A stretch of 64,000 bases of DNA from positions 12,772,001-12,836,000 of the forward strand of contig JAKZAN010000005.1 of the NCBI GenBank assembly GCA_023053545.1, read 5' to 3'. Below are positions 34,301 through 46,658 of the stretch, in pieces. The number at the start of each line of letters is the position of its first letter. The first letter of the stretch is position 1. The notes under the pieces are model-generated. The model was not told the origin of the DNA, made no database searches, and worked only from the letters and a program-made list of their open reading frames with translations. Source of the DNA: Lepidurus packardi. Taxonomy: Eukaryota > Arthropoda > Branchiopoda > Notostraca > Triopsidae. A program made the position numbers and the translations under genes.

Positions 34301-37300
34301 CTATTGGGCAAGTACATGGAAGCTATTGTGGTGGATACCGAGAAAACGGCCAGAAGTTGCATCCAGTACTTGAAAGAACAGATGCAAGAGCCGGAGACGT
34401 TTCTGCCCTTGGATTATATCCAGGCCAAACCCCTTAAGGAGCGTTTAAGGTACAAATTGGTTCAATTTACCTACTTTTGGGGGTTTCTTTTGACTTTGTA
34501 GACGGTTTTAGCACGATTTTGGGCGAATTTGAGGGTAAAAGCGGTTCAAAGTTGATAAGTTTGACTTTGGAGATGGTCTAGCACGATTTTTGGACGAATC
34601 TTGGGCTAGAAGTGGTTCAAAGTGGAAAAATTTTCACTTGTGGGACAGTTTAGCACGATTTTTGGACGGATCTTGGGCTAAAAGTGGTTCAAAGTGGAAA
34701 AATTTTCACTTTACAAACAGTTTAGCACGATTTTTGGACGGATCTTGGGCTAAAAGTGGTTCAAAGTAGAAAAATTTTCACTTTGGGACAGTTTAGCACG
34801 ATTTTTGGACGGATCTTGGGCTAAAATTGGTTCAAAGTTGATAAGTTTGACTTTGGAGACGGTTTAGCACGATTTTTGGACGAATTTTGGGCGAAAAGTG
34901 GTTCTAAGTTGAAAAATTGTCACTTGTGGGACAGTTTAGCACGATTTTTGGACGAATTTTGGGCTAAAAGTGGTTCAAAGTGGAAAAATTTTCACTTTGG
35001 GACAGTTTAGCACGATTTTTGGACGAATCTTGGGCTAAAATTGGTTCAAAGTTGATAAGTTTGACTATGGAGACGGTTTAGCACGATTTTTGGACGAATT
35101 TTGGGCTAAAAGTGGAAAAATTTTCACTTTGGGACAGTTTAGCACGATTTTTGGACGGATCTTGGGCTAAAAGTGGTTCAAAGTAGAAAAATTGTCACTT
35201 TGGGACAGTTTAGCACGATTTTTGGACGGATCTTGGGCTAAAATTGGTTCAAAGTTGATAAGTTTGACTATGGAGACGGTTTAGCACGATTTTTGGACGA
35301 ATTTTGGGCGAAAAGTGGTTCAAAGTGGAAAAATTGTCACTTTGGGACAGTTTACCACGATTTGGGACCAATTTGGGGTTAAAAGGATTAAAAAAGGATT
35401 AAAAAGGCTTTAAAAAGGATTCCTTGGAATTTTAGGGATGTTTTAGTTAATTAAGAGATAATGTGGGGGTTCTTTCTAGCTAACGGAGGTTTTGGTTGAA
35501 TAGGAACATTCAAGATCCACGAAATGTGAAGCTTTTGTACGATGTTTTGACGTACAATCCACCTGAGATCAAACGAGCCGTTTTATTCGCGACAAACAAT
35601 GCTTTGGTGTGCGAAACTCCTGAAGATGCCATGAAAGTAGCGTACGAAATGCCTGATGGCCATCGTTATGACGTAAACTTTCCTTTTCTTCCCTTTTATA
35701 CTTTTATACCTTTTATACTGATGAATTTTGGATCTTTTTCTTAAGGCGGTCGCATTGGATGGAACGTTTTATCAGAAATCCGGTATTATTTCGGGCGGCA
35801 GCTTGGATTTAGCTCGTAAAGCCAAACGTTGGGATGATAAACACCTCAGTTCCCTTAAGCAGCAAAAAGTAATCTCAGTTTCTCTTGAAAAACACTCCTT
35901 AATTGCCTCAATGAAAATTTAGGAAAAAATATTTGAAGAATTACGTGAAGTTATGAAGAAATCGCGAAAAGAATCCGAATTGAGTACTGTGGATTCGCAA
36001 ATTAAAGGCTTGGAGACTCGTTTACGCTACTCGAAAAGTGATCGGGAAAACACGGTAAAATAAATTCACTAAATTCACAAAAATTCATTAAATTCATAAA
36101 AATTCACTAAATTCATAAAAATTAACTAAATCATAAAAATTCATTAAAGTCACTAAATTCATAAAAATTCACTAAATTCATAAAAATTCACTAAATTCAT
36201 AAAAATTCATTAAATTCATAAAAATTCACTAGATTCATAAAAATTCATTAAATTCATAAAAATTCGCTAAATTCATAAAAATTCATTAAATTCATACAAA
36301 TTCACTAAATTCATAAAAATTCATTAAATTCATAAAAAAAATTTATTGTATTACTATTAATGAATGAATTTGAATTGACTAGTTGCGCCAAATGGAAACT
36401 TTGCGAGCAGAATTGGCAGACAAACGTCGCGATTTGGAGAACTTTGGGGTAAACTTGTTTCACCTTAATGAATGAACTGTTAATGAATCTAGAATTAATT
36501 TGCATTTTTTTTAAACAGCCCCTAATTGGAGTGATTGAGCAACGCATGGGGAAACGAGGCGAAGAAATCCAGACAATTAAGGAAAACATGAACAACGTGG
36601 AAGATCGCGTATTTGCGCAATTTTGCACCCAAATTGGCGTAACCAATATTCGTCATTATGAAGAACGCGAATTAAGGTTAAAAAAAAATGGCTTTAATTC
36701 TAGCTACTTTTGATTGAAACTATTTTAATAACTTTGGGTGACTATTCTTAATTTAAAAAAAAGTGGTACTAAACAAATTTTGGCGAAATTTCTTTCTTTC
36801 TTGCGCTTTTTCCGTTCTTCTACTTGGGTTTCTGGGCCAATTGTTTGCTAACCTCCTTCCTATTACCCTCAAAGGCTTCATACTTGGTAGGAATTGGTTC
36901 GTTTAACGCTTGGCTTTTACATGCTTTAAAAAAAAAAAAAAAAAATCTCGCATGAATCTGTGTTTTGAATTGATTCATTTTTTTGATTGGTGACACTAGG
37001 ACTCAGCAAGAAAGAGCCAAGAAAAGGCTCGAGTTTTCGAATCAGATTAGTCGTTTGCAAAACCAAGTCGACTTCGAAATGGAGCGAAATACGGTCGAAA
37101 ACGTTGAACGCTGGGAAAGAGTGGTCAACGACGAAGAAGACGGCGTTCAAACCGCGTTATTGGCTGAAAGAAGGCAAGCCCAAGAGCTGGAAGAAGACCG
37201 CGCCAAAATCGAGGTTTCCAAGAATGATCGAGCTGCCAAGAAATCCGAAGCGGATGAAATGGACGAAGAAATTGCGAAAGTAAATTCGATTTGAATCGAT

Positions 37301-40069
37301 TTTTTTTTTTTTAAGAATTTATGATCAATTTGTGAAATTGAATGTCAATGTGATCACTTTTGAATTTGTGAAATTTGTGAATTTATGAGTTGAATTTGTC
37401 GTATTTAGGCGCGGAAAGATGTGGGGAATATGGCCAAGGATGTTCAAAGCGCCCAGAAACAAATTTCGGCCCTAGAAGCTCGTTTGGAACAGAAAAAAGC
37501 CGAACGCCATAGCATTCTTAAGCAGTGCAAGGTAGAAATACCTAAATTCACTAATCAATATTCATTTAATGTGTTTTTATTTATTGTTAAAATACTTGTA
37601 TTTTATTTATTTTTTAGGTTTTTCTTTTGTATTTTATTTTATTTGTATTTATTTTGTTGTATTTTTGAGTATTTTTATTCATTTCATGTGTTTTTATTTA
37701 TTGTTATAATACTTGTATTTTATTTATTTTATTTTAAAAAAAAAATTTTTAATTTTTTTTTTTAGGTTTTTCTTTTTTCTTTTCTTTTTTTTATTTATTT
37801 TGTTGTATTATTTTGTCTATTTTTATTCATTTCATGTCTTTTTATTTATTGTTATAATACTTGTATTTTGTTTATTTATTAGGTTTTTCTTTTTTCTTTT
37901 CTTTTTTTATTTATTTTGTTGTATTTTTGTGTATTTTTATTCATTTCATGTGGTTTTATTTATTGTTATAATACTTGTATTTGATTTATTTTTTAGGTTT
38001 TTCTTTTTTTTTATTTATTTTGCTGCATTTTTGTGTATTTTTATTCATTTCATGTGTTTTTATTTATTGTTATAATACTTGTATTTTATTTATTTTTTAG
38101 GTTATTCTTTTTTATTTTATTTTTTTTATTTATTTTGTTGTATTTTGTTGTATTTTATTTATTAATTTTTTTTATTTTATTTTTTTAGATGGAAGATATT
38201 GTACTTCCCTTATTGCGTGGCAGCATGGGGGATGTGGACCAAGATGGAGGAATGGAAGCTGAAGATCAAGCTCCCGAAGTGCAAAATTCGCAAGTCATTT
38301 ACGATCGTGAGCGCAAGTAAATACCATTATTAACAATTAATTAGGATTATTTTCTTTTAAAAATATTTTTTTTTTACTCAATTTTAATTGCGTTCACCTT
38401 CCGCGCTATTGTAACATAAATAATTACTTGGGATTAGTTTCTTCCAAAAAAAGACTTTGATACATTTATTCATTATTTTTGTTCTTAGTGTTTAGTTTGA
38501 TTTATTTTTTTATTTTTTATTTTTTCAACAGTATTGTCTTGGATTATACGTCGTTGTCAGAAGATTACACTGAACTGCTCGATTCGGACGAAGTGAAACG
38601 GGCAGGGGATAAGTTGCAAAAACGCATTAACGAATTGCAAAACACGATTCAGCGCATCCAAGCGCCCAACATGAAAGCCATGCAGAAGCTGGAAAGTGCA
38701 CGCGAAAAACTGATGGAAACCAACGAGGAGTTTGACAACGCCCGTAAACGCGCCAAGAAAGCCAAACAAGCGTTCGAGAACGTCAAACAAAGGCGGTACC
38801 AACGCTTCAACGCGTGTTTCGAGCACGTTTCCAACGAAATCGACAGCATTTATAAAGTAAAATTTTGAGAAAAAAAAAATGCTCTCAATCCACCTTCCTA
38901 ACGACTATTTCTTAGTCGTTGGCTAAAAACCAATCGGCGCAAGCCTTTTTGGGACCAGAGAACCCAGAAGAACCCTATTTGGACGGCATTAACTATAATT
39001 GCGTCGCCCCGGGCAAGAGATTTCAACCCATGTCTAATTTATCCGGTGGAGAAAAAACCGTTGCTGCTTTAGCCCTCCTTTTCGCTATCCACAGGTACAA
39101 AAAAAGCCTTCAAATGTTTTTTTTAAAAGCCTTATTATTTTTTAATTTTTTTTTTAATCATGAAATTGAATTTTTTTTTAATCATGAAATTGATTTTTTT
39201 TAATCATGAAATTGAATTTTTTTTAATCATGAAATTGAACTACTTGATGGTCATTTGAATGTATCATTGAAAATTTTACAAATTTTCAATTTATCATTGA
39301 AAATTTTGCAAATTTTCAATGAGAAATTAGGCAAGTCATCGACAATGTTGGGACGGTTTGCGAAGAGGTTAAAAAAAATGAAGAAAATTTCAATTTGAGT
39401 ACAAAATATGTTTTGGATTAGCAGCGAAATGCTAAATTGGGTCGGTTTGAAGTTGTTTCAGAGAGTGAAAGGGTGTGGGTTCGGCAAATTCCTTGAAATT
39501 TTTCTTTGTCTGGGCTTTCATTATGTTTCTTTTTGTTTTTGTTTACCGCCAACCCATTTCTTAAGAAAATAACACGGTTCTTTTGTCCCTTTTTAGCTAC
39601 CAACCGGCCCCTTTCTTTGTTTTGGATGAAATTGATGCAGCTTTGGACAATACCAATATCGGGAAAGTGGCTGACTTCATTAAAAGCAAGACTTCAGGCT
39701 CTTTACAAACTATCGTCATCTCCCTCAAAGAGGAATTCTTTAGCCATGCGGACGCTTTGATCGGAATCTGCCCGGATGTATACAAAAAACTTTTCTTTTT
39801 TTTTTAGAATTTTTTTGAACGTTTTTAAATCCAACTTTTTTTTTAAAAAAAATGTTTTTTTTTTTTTGTTTCCTTAGGCTTTTTAAAGGTTTTTCTTAGG
39901 TTTTTAAAGCCAACTTTAAAAAAAAAAAAAAAAAATGTTTTTTTTTTTTTTTTTTTCTTAGGCTGGAGATTGCTTAGTCAGCCGAGTCTTGACTGTGGAC
40001 CTGACGGACGTTTCCGTGTTCGCAATGGCAAATAATCGTTCCCTTGAAGAAGAAGAGCCCGAAGCTTAA
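31389..40069 (+). CDS. SMC1: SMC1, structural maintenance of chromosomes protein 1 (cohesin)
   Basis: Twenty exons: 31389-31500, 31566-31686, 31743-31842, 31896-32044, 32979-33360, 33420-33671, 33740-34168, 34238-34449, 35504-35672, 35746-35868, 35923-36054, 36383-36448, 36519-36676, 37000-37279, 37409-37531, 38189-38316, 38532-38856, 38916-39094, 39597-39777, 39962-40069. They give 1242 residues, close to the usual length. It is the cohesin ATPase subunit that pairs with SMC3 and holds sister chromatids. Walker A GPNGSGKS is at 33-40 and the Q-loop segment [12 protein letters not shown] near 135. A long coiled coil is split by the hinge at about 500-670 ([20 protein letters not shown]). The signature LSGGEKT lies near 1130, Walker [13 protein letters not shown] near 1155 and the H-loop region VISLKEEF near 1185. 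Several introns are tandem arrays, two of them repeating splice junctions. The motifs are intact and the gene looks functional. Confidence 0.97.
31687..31742 (+). repeat. SMC1 intron 2 with duplicated acceptor
   Basis: The 56 bp intron contains TTCTTTCTTTCTTAGGGCGT twice, at about 31688-31711 and 31730-31747. The second copy is the acceptor used, because only it continues into GGCGTACGTGACAGC and keeps the family sequence. The donor is the unusual AA|GTTCTT. Confidence 0.8.
32085..32978 (+). repeat. SMC1 intron 4: array carrying five decoy copies of the exon 5 start
   Basis: The phrase TTTTTAG[A/G]TC[C/T]ATGG followed by CGTTTAAGGAGGAAT ends decoy acceptors at 32227, 32379, 32499, 32644 and 32770 (the last copy has mutations: ATGACG and GGAGCAA). 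The same phrase at 32978 is the true acceptor. The decoys match the first 23 bases of exon 5, then run into TTCAATTTCCTTAGAAATT-type repeat. Spacing is 152, 120, 145, 126 and 208 bp. Use of any decoy would give a stop codon within about 15 codons. Confidence 0.95.
34490..35375 (+). repeat. SMC1 intron 8: 71 bp tandem array, 13 units
   Basis: GCACGATTTT marks units at 34511, 34581, 34653, 34725, 34796, 34867, 34939, 35010, 35081, 35142, 35213 and 35284, with a variant (CCACG) at 35355. The spacing is 70-72 bp apart from one of 61. Two unit flavours (CTTTGGGACAG and CTTTGGAGACGG) alternate irregularly. It fills most of the 34450-35503 intron. Confidence 0.95.
36058..36345 (+). repeat. SMC1 intron 11: ~18 bp repeat
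   Basis: The unit AAATTCATAAAAATTCACT and variants (ATTAAA for ACTAAA) are repeated about 15 times, starting a few bases after the donor of exon 11. Confidence 0.9.
37570..38165 (+). repeat. SMC1 intron 15: T-rich ~115 bp repeat with AG|GT unit ends
   Basis: Five copies contain TTTTTATTCATTTCATGTG, TTGTTATAATACTTGTATTT and end in TTTATTTTTTAGGTT or a close variant, at about 37616, 37764, 37880, 37996 and 38100. Each AG|GT resembles an acceptor joined to a GT. The true acceptor TTTTTTTAG|ATGG follows at 38188. Confidence 0.85.
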
Positions 40070-40135
40070 AAATCTGTCAAACTTTTGTAAACCAATTTTT
40101 GTTGATGTGTGTATGTTCTACGCTCTGTAACTCGG

Positions 40136-40141
40136 AATAAA
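40136..40141 (+). promoter_or_regulatory. Polyadenylation signal of SMC1
   Basis: AATAAA occurs 67 bases after the SMC1 stop codon. The following bases are also A-rich and include further AATAAA words, so the 3' UTR is probably under 120 bases. Confidence 0.55.
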
Positions 40142-43100
40142 AAAAAAAATAAAAATAAGAACTTTAACATAATAAAGAATACTTTAAAAAAATAATAACT
40201 TTTCAACCTAAAGTGTTGAGAATTCAGAAACAGCTGCTCTTTTGTGTATCTCGATCATGAACCGGTCGTTTCGTAAGGATAAGTAAGGATAAAGAAAGAA
40301 AACGTGAAGAGAAATGATTTTTTTTTCTTTTTTCGGAGCAAATGACCACGAAAGGCCAGGTGGGACTCGGGGACCGGGGAGGTTGTGATGCGTAGGCACG
40401 TGGTCTTTACGTGACCTCACACTTTGATGAATGGGATACATTCTCTGTTCTGTTTTAGTTGTCTTTCAGAAGTTCAAGTGGTGAAACACGAGTTTTTAAG
40501 CAATTAGGGGGGGTCTACGAGGGAAAATAGCCATAAATTTTCCCAGGAAAGGGCTAAATGACCGTTTCGTCCTTTTTTTAGGGGGGGGGAGAGGGGATGT
40601 TTTTGTTCCTCCCGAAAAAGGGAAAGGACCGAAAGTGTTTTTCGAGTAGAAGAAGCTATTTACTAACTGTAATAGTTACGACTAGGAGAGATATTCCGAT
40701 GTGAAGAGAACTTTTTGACAGTTTTTCGCATTCGAATAAGTATTCTTATTTGGGCGTGGGTTCCAACTGAGCAGTTGAGGCCCCAGTGGATGGAGTGGAT
40801 GAAGTGGATGCTTGTTGACAATAACAGCTGGAATGGAACGTGTTGAGCTTGGAAGATGGGCGGGCAAAATGCACAGTGTAACAAGACAAAGAGGATGAGC
40901 CCAACCCCGTGTGCTTTTGTTCAATTTCCGGTACGTTGAAGCGACTCACAGCGAATAATTTCGGTTTAGCAGCTTTACAGGTCGAGATGGGATCTCTAAG
41001 AAAGGGGAGATGATATTTTCGAAGAATATCTTGGATAAAAAAACGTTTCGTTAATAAAAATTTTCGTTAATAAAGAATTTCGTTAATCAATATAAATTAA
41101 GTTAGATTCCGTTAATATTTAATAAATTAAGACACCTAGTGTTACCTGAAGCTCGCTAGATCTTAAAAAGTAGACACTTTTTGTAATTTGGTTCACTAGT
41201 TTGACATTTAATGGACGAAAAGAAGGGCCACTTTATGCTACAAATTCGTACGAGACGGAATCGAACGTTTTCTGGAAATGACGCGTCTAACCGGCTTAAG
41301 CATTGAATTGCACGACGGGAGGCGTCATCTTATGGAAAAGGGGTGGAGACTCTCGTAAAAGGTGTAAAACCAACAAAGTCAATGTTTCAAACACAACTTG
41401 TTAACCCGAATGGATCCAAAAATGAATAAATGACACTACGCTTTACTTTGAGCGCTCTTTCGGTTAAGTTAGGGCTTCTTAATGCCCTTAATTACTTAAG
41501 AGTAAGAGTGAAATGAAAGATTCTTATCGCTCTTTGGAGGTCAGGACGGTCAGGACCCCGCATTTCCCTCGTAAGAAAACTATAAGCTAGAAAAATGGTT
41601 CTAGTCCAAACTCCACATAACTCAACATTGTTAGCTTGGGCAAAGTTAACCCTCACGTCCCCAAGTCTAGATTTCCTGTAACTTGATCAGCTCTCGTATA
41701 GATCAGTTACAATACCGCGTCTCCCAAGCTTTTTCCATTCTTTTCCTCTCCCTTTCCTCCTCTTAGAAACTCCTCAAAACTATAATCCCAGTCCTAGGAA
41801 ACTGCTCTTGATCAGGTCCTAACCCACAAAAAAAGTGGGGCAACTCCATCAGGTCGTATAAACTTTTATGTTTGATCCCTCCTTGGCATGGTTTTTTGCT
41901 ACATCCTTCCAGCATACACTCAACTGTGCATTCACATTCTTTACTCGAAACTCGCCGTCCAATACCATCCCAACTGCTTTCCTCGGCTTTCTGAAAGCCC
42001 CATACACTTTTTCTTCGGATATTTCAACTACAATTCCCAAGAAAGAAAAAACGTTCATCCAAATCGAGTGGGTGGAGTACGAGAACAACCTACGAGGCAA
42101 CCTTAGAAGACTACCAGACTGCAAGAACTGCAAGCAACCCAAGACTGTACATGTGAAGCTTCCATTAATAGAAAGGCGAAATTCCATGAGTATGTGCTCT
42201 GGAAGCGTGATAATTATCTGCCCATCATTTCCGGTGTGCTAGCTCATCTGACATTAACAGCAACAGCAGAGCGAGCATCCAATTCGCTGTCCACCCATGC
42301 GTTGAAATCACCTGGTAGAGGATCCTCTACACCACGCTTGCCAAGCCCCAAAATCAACTGGTTCGCCCCCTTTAGGAACAGTTTCTCACTTAACCCCTAT
42401 ACCTCATACGAAAATACAATAGAACTGCCTTCTAGTCAAACAAAACTAGAGGAAAAATAAGATCGAAAACTCATAGAAAACTCATAGAAACACCTCGAAG
42501 TCATCTTACCCATTTTCAAGTTCCTATCCGAAATTCTAGTCCACGTTGGACGGGGAGGTACCCGGCGTGGCAAGAGGTGGATTAGCGTGTGTAATTACAT
42601 AAGCTTTTGGTAAATGAGACCCGGTAGGTCAATTTTATGACACATGGCCCTTCCACCTTTTCCATGCGACAGCAGCGCCGCCCAAACCCAAGCGGCATAC
42701 TCCATACAACCCTCCACAACAACGAATCTTCCGAGCCGAAAGCCTCTCCTTTAGCCATAGCTCCTCCCTCTGCATCCCCACTAAACTACACCTTTGAGCT
42801 GGCAGCGAAAAGCGAAAAACGAAAAACCGAAAGAAGGAGGGTTCACCACAGGCTGGGGAACCTTCTCTTGTTCTGGAGAAGATAGAAATTGCGGCATGAG
42901 TTCTTGGCAAGTCACAGTTTTGCGTCGAGCTCGTAGCATGAAGTACTCTCTTCGCTCGGGAAGTGAAAAACGTGCTATGCCCACTCCCTGCAGAGCTACA
43001 CACCCCTATGGAAACCACATGTGTTTTTAACGGGGGTCCTTAACGTCTGTTTTCCATTATTACTGAGACAAGAAGACCAGGAGCCAAGAGTCTGGGGGGC

Positions 43101-44711
43101 TTTTTACCCTAAGAACACCCCCTCAAATGACTCGTTACAACATTTCCGTAAGTCAGTTCTCTTCTAAGATTTCAAATTCCTGTCAAACCTTACTCGCCCC
43201 CTGGTGTAATTAGTTCCGTCCCAGCTCGTTTTATGTTTTGAACCCCCCCAAACCGTTCTATGCCCTTTGAACCAAGTTAATTAGCTCCTTAAATGCTAAT
43301 TATTGCTCAAGAAACTCTTTGCCATCGCACATTTCTTTGACATTGCTGCAGAATCTTCTTATGATCTTATGTTCCGATCCAAGTAGATTTCCTCATATTC
43401 CCTTTTTGAACTCTCGTAGCTTTAATTTAGAGTGCCAATTTTTTAATTAATAATGCCAATTAGAAATTACTGCAGAAATTGTACATTGTAAGGTAGGAGA
43501 AAATGTCTGCATGCTTACACAAAGTATCCATTTTGGTGAGATTTGGGAAGATTCGGGAATTGTTTCTTGAAAATGTTTGAAATTTGAAATGTTTAAAATG
43601 TTTGAAAAGTATGTCAGGAAAAGTAGTCTTGTTCCAATGTACTGCGTAGTATTACCCCCTTTATTAGGGACCTAAAGGGAGCCAATGTTCGTCGTTCGCA
43701 TAGGAACCGATACAAAGGCGCACAAGGAGAGTGAACCCCCCCACCCCTCTTTTCTCAGGTTCATTTTATTTTCGTTTGGGGATCTATCCATATTTAGCTA
43801 AAGGGAAAACCGAGGATTTTGAATAAGTGCAGCTGCCCGGGTACTTTACCAGTTCCATTTCTTCTTTGGTGTTGGTTTCTCAGGGTGGAAGTAGCCCGAA
43901 CCAACCAATGAAAAGAATATGAAAAGAGGGGGGGGGGGGGGGGGTAGACCCCGAACAAATCTATCACGGCGCCAACTTTTCCTCAATGAAAAAGACGCTC
44001 TGAAACAAGCTATGAAGCAAGCTATGAAGCGAGCTATGAAGTGCTAAAAGCTAAGACCTTTCTCTCTCTTTCTCTCGTTTTCGTTGCTTTCGCTCTCCGC
44101 CCCCAGAAGATGGAACAAGAGGGGGGGGTCATGTCTTCAGGAACCTTTGGGTTGAAAGGAAGAGGCGAGAAAAATAAGATGAAGCAGCAAGAAATTTGCG
44201 GTGCGGATGTCCAGGTGCGAAGCCTCCGTTGAAAATGGAAGCACCTTTTTTTTATATTTTATTATATGATCTAAAACCCATAGCAGGCTCTTATATGTCG
44301 TGTCACACAAGTCTTGGAGCGAAGAGAAGCTCGCAAGAAGATTGTGAACCCCCTCTATCCCAAAAGAAGCGGTACCAGCTGCCGTTAGGAAGCGTCCCCA
44401 GAACACCATACGGCAACCGGTGGAAGTGAACTGTAGAAGGCTAAAGGGCACACAGGATGCTAATGACGTTACTCGAGTACGCGTTTCACGTGCTCCTTTT
44501 TTGAGTTTATGGTGGATAGCACCAGGCAAAACAATGCAGGTCCCGAGCGGGAGGAGTGCTGGCCTTCTAACCTTGTCCATCATCCTCTCATCAAACAAAA
44601 ACGGTGGCTTTCACCTGAAACGCCAAGCGGCAGATGGTGGCCATAACTTGGGAAACTTCCCAACTTCCCCAAACTGCCAAGTGCTTGCTTTATATACCTG
44701 TCATTTTGGGT

Positions 44712-45165
44712 GTACTTCCTTTGTTTTTCATTTTTCTTTCTTTTTCTTTCATATTTATTTTCAATGTAGTTTTGGTGTCATTTTTGGTAGCCATTTCCTA
44801 AAGGGCTTAAAGACATTGTGTAGCAATGTACGGTACAGTACATTGTAGACAGTAACTGTACTGATGTACTTCCTTTTTATTTCTTTTTATTCCATATTTA
44901 TTTTCAATTGGATTTTTTTTTCATTTTTGGTAGCCATTTCCTAAAGGGCTTTAAGACATTGTGTAGCAATGTACGGTACAGTACATTGTAGACAGTTACT
45001 GTACTGATGTACTTCCTTTGTTTTTCCCTTTTATTCCATATTTATTTTCATTTGGAATTTTTTTGTCATTTTTGGTAGCCATTTCCTAAAGGGCTTTAAG
45101 ACATTGTGTAGCAATGTACGGTACAGTACATCGTAGACAGTTACTGTACTGTATACAGTGTCAAG
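44712..45165. repeat. Tandem repeat with internal palindrome, 134-163 bp x 3
   Basis: GTACTTCCTTT begins copies at 44712, 44875 and 45009. Each ends with GACATTGTGTAGCAATGTAC and GGTACAGTACATTG, an inverted repeat around GTACGGTACAGTAC that could fold into a hairpin, followed by TTACTGTACTG. Confidence 0.85.
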
Positions 45166-45169
45166 TACT

Positions 45170-45660
45170 AAACATTGAACCTTGAAATTTGCTTCTTTTA
45201 TAAGAAGTTTTCAAGATTCAAGTCAAGTTTTCTTTTCATTCCTCCGTTCGACTGCAACTGGAAGTTATAGTTTCTTCGAGCAGTTTGGAACATATAGACC
45301 GTTACTGTACTGTGTTATGTTGTGTGTTCTACATTGAAACTTGAAATTTGCTTCTTTTCAAAGAATTTTCAAGATTCAAGTCAAGTTTTCTTTTCATTCC
45401 TCCGTTCGATCGACTGCGACTGGAAGTTATAGTTTCTTCGAGCAGTTTAGAACATGTAGACCGTTACGGTACTGTGTTATGTTGTGTGTTCTAGATTGAA
45501 ACTTGAAATTTGCTTCTTTTCAAAGAAGTTTTCAAGATTCAAGTCAAGTTTTCTTTTCATTCCTCCTGCGACTGGAAGTTATAGTTTCTTCGAGCAGTTT
45601 GGAACATGTAGACCGTTACTGTACTGTGTTATGGTATGTGTGTTCTACATTGACTTGAAT
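45170..45660. repeat. Tandem repeat, ~160 bp x 3
   Basis: CTTGAAATTTGCTTCTTTT begins copies near 45181, 45339 and 45502, with a worn fourth at about 45650. The unit includes TTCAAGATTCAAGTCAAG and GAAGTTATAGTTTCTTCGAG. It directly follows the palindromic repeat and shares its TTACTGTACTG motif. Confidence 0.85.
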
Positions 45661-46658
45661 GTTGGTTCTTTTGGAAGGATCTTTCCAAGAAACTCGAGTT
45701 AAATTCTTTGGTTATTGACTGACGACTGTCAGTTTCTAGTTTCTTCCAGCAGTTGGACTTGGCATCTCATCTCATCTCATGTCAACGGTTGGTTAAGTTG
45801 GTTAAGCCTGGAAAATAAGAAAAATAAGATGAAAATTGGAAATTTCGGGTGAGAAGGCGATGGGCAACGGTTCCCTTGGGTGACTGGGGGGGGGGGGGGG
45901 ATTGAATGTATTGAAAAGGACGGAAACAGGAACCATTTTCCAATAGCAGCTTTTCTTCGTATTGGTCAAGGGAAGTAAAAGGCTACGTATTAAAACCTTG
46001 CTCTTATGCACCTTTTTTTGTGTGCTCGGGCGGCGTTATGGTTTCCTTGTGATTCCCTTTTCTTTAGCCCGTTTTTCTTACACGCAGTCAGGGAAAAAAG
46101 GGGGGTTAGAGAGAAGCTTTTCTTTTATACGTTACGGACCTTACAGTACTGTACAGCTGCCGATCTGTTTGGGTTATTTGTCTCCCTTTCAAACCTTCTT
46201 CGTTGGGGCCTTATCCCTTGATTCGGCATTCCATCTTCGTTATAATACCTTCTCAGCTTACACCTTTTGGGTTGTGCCAGGCCAACCTTGTGCCAAAACT
46301 TGTGATCACAGGTAAAAACTGTGAAGAATGCTCCGAGTTCTAAGGGGGCTATGGGCCTTTTGACACATTCCATAACCGTTGAGTTGACATGGTCAATACG
46401 GGGCACAATAAGCATGTCTTAAACATTCTTTCGCATTCCAAAACACATTCATCTTGTAATGAAGCCAAATTTGAGCTTCAATTGATCTTTTTCCTTCACA
46501 TTCTTAACATTGGCTCCCGAATTGTGCAGAAATAACTTACTCAAGATCTTACTTACTTAACTTACTTACTTACTTAAGAACGTATATGCGTAGAGACTGC
46601 AACGTATTTAACGTAGATTTACGTCTAAAGATTTCAACCTAGAAATACGTATAAACTT

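Noticed and set aside
41240..41320. Possible minus-strand tRNA: CGTTCGATTCCGTC resembles a B box and GCTTAAGCCGG an A box
   Set aside because: The T stem does not pair, no anticodon arm forms, and the acceptor stem pairs only in part. It may be a worn tRNA-derived repeat but cannot be called a gene.
41849..43030. Overlapping frames of 110-130 codons on both strands
   Set aside because: They overlap on opposite strands with no domain signature. Neither strand can be joined to further exons.
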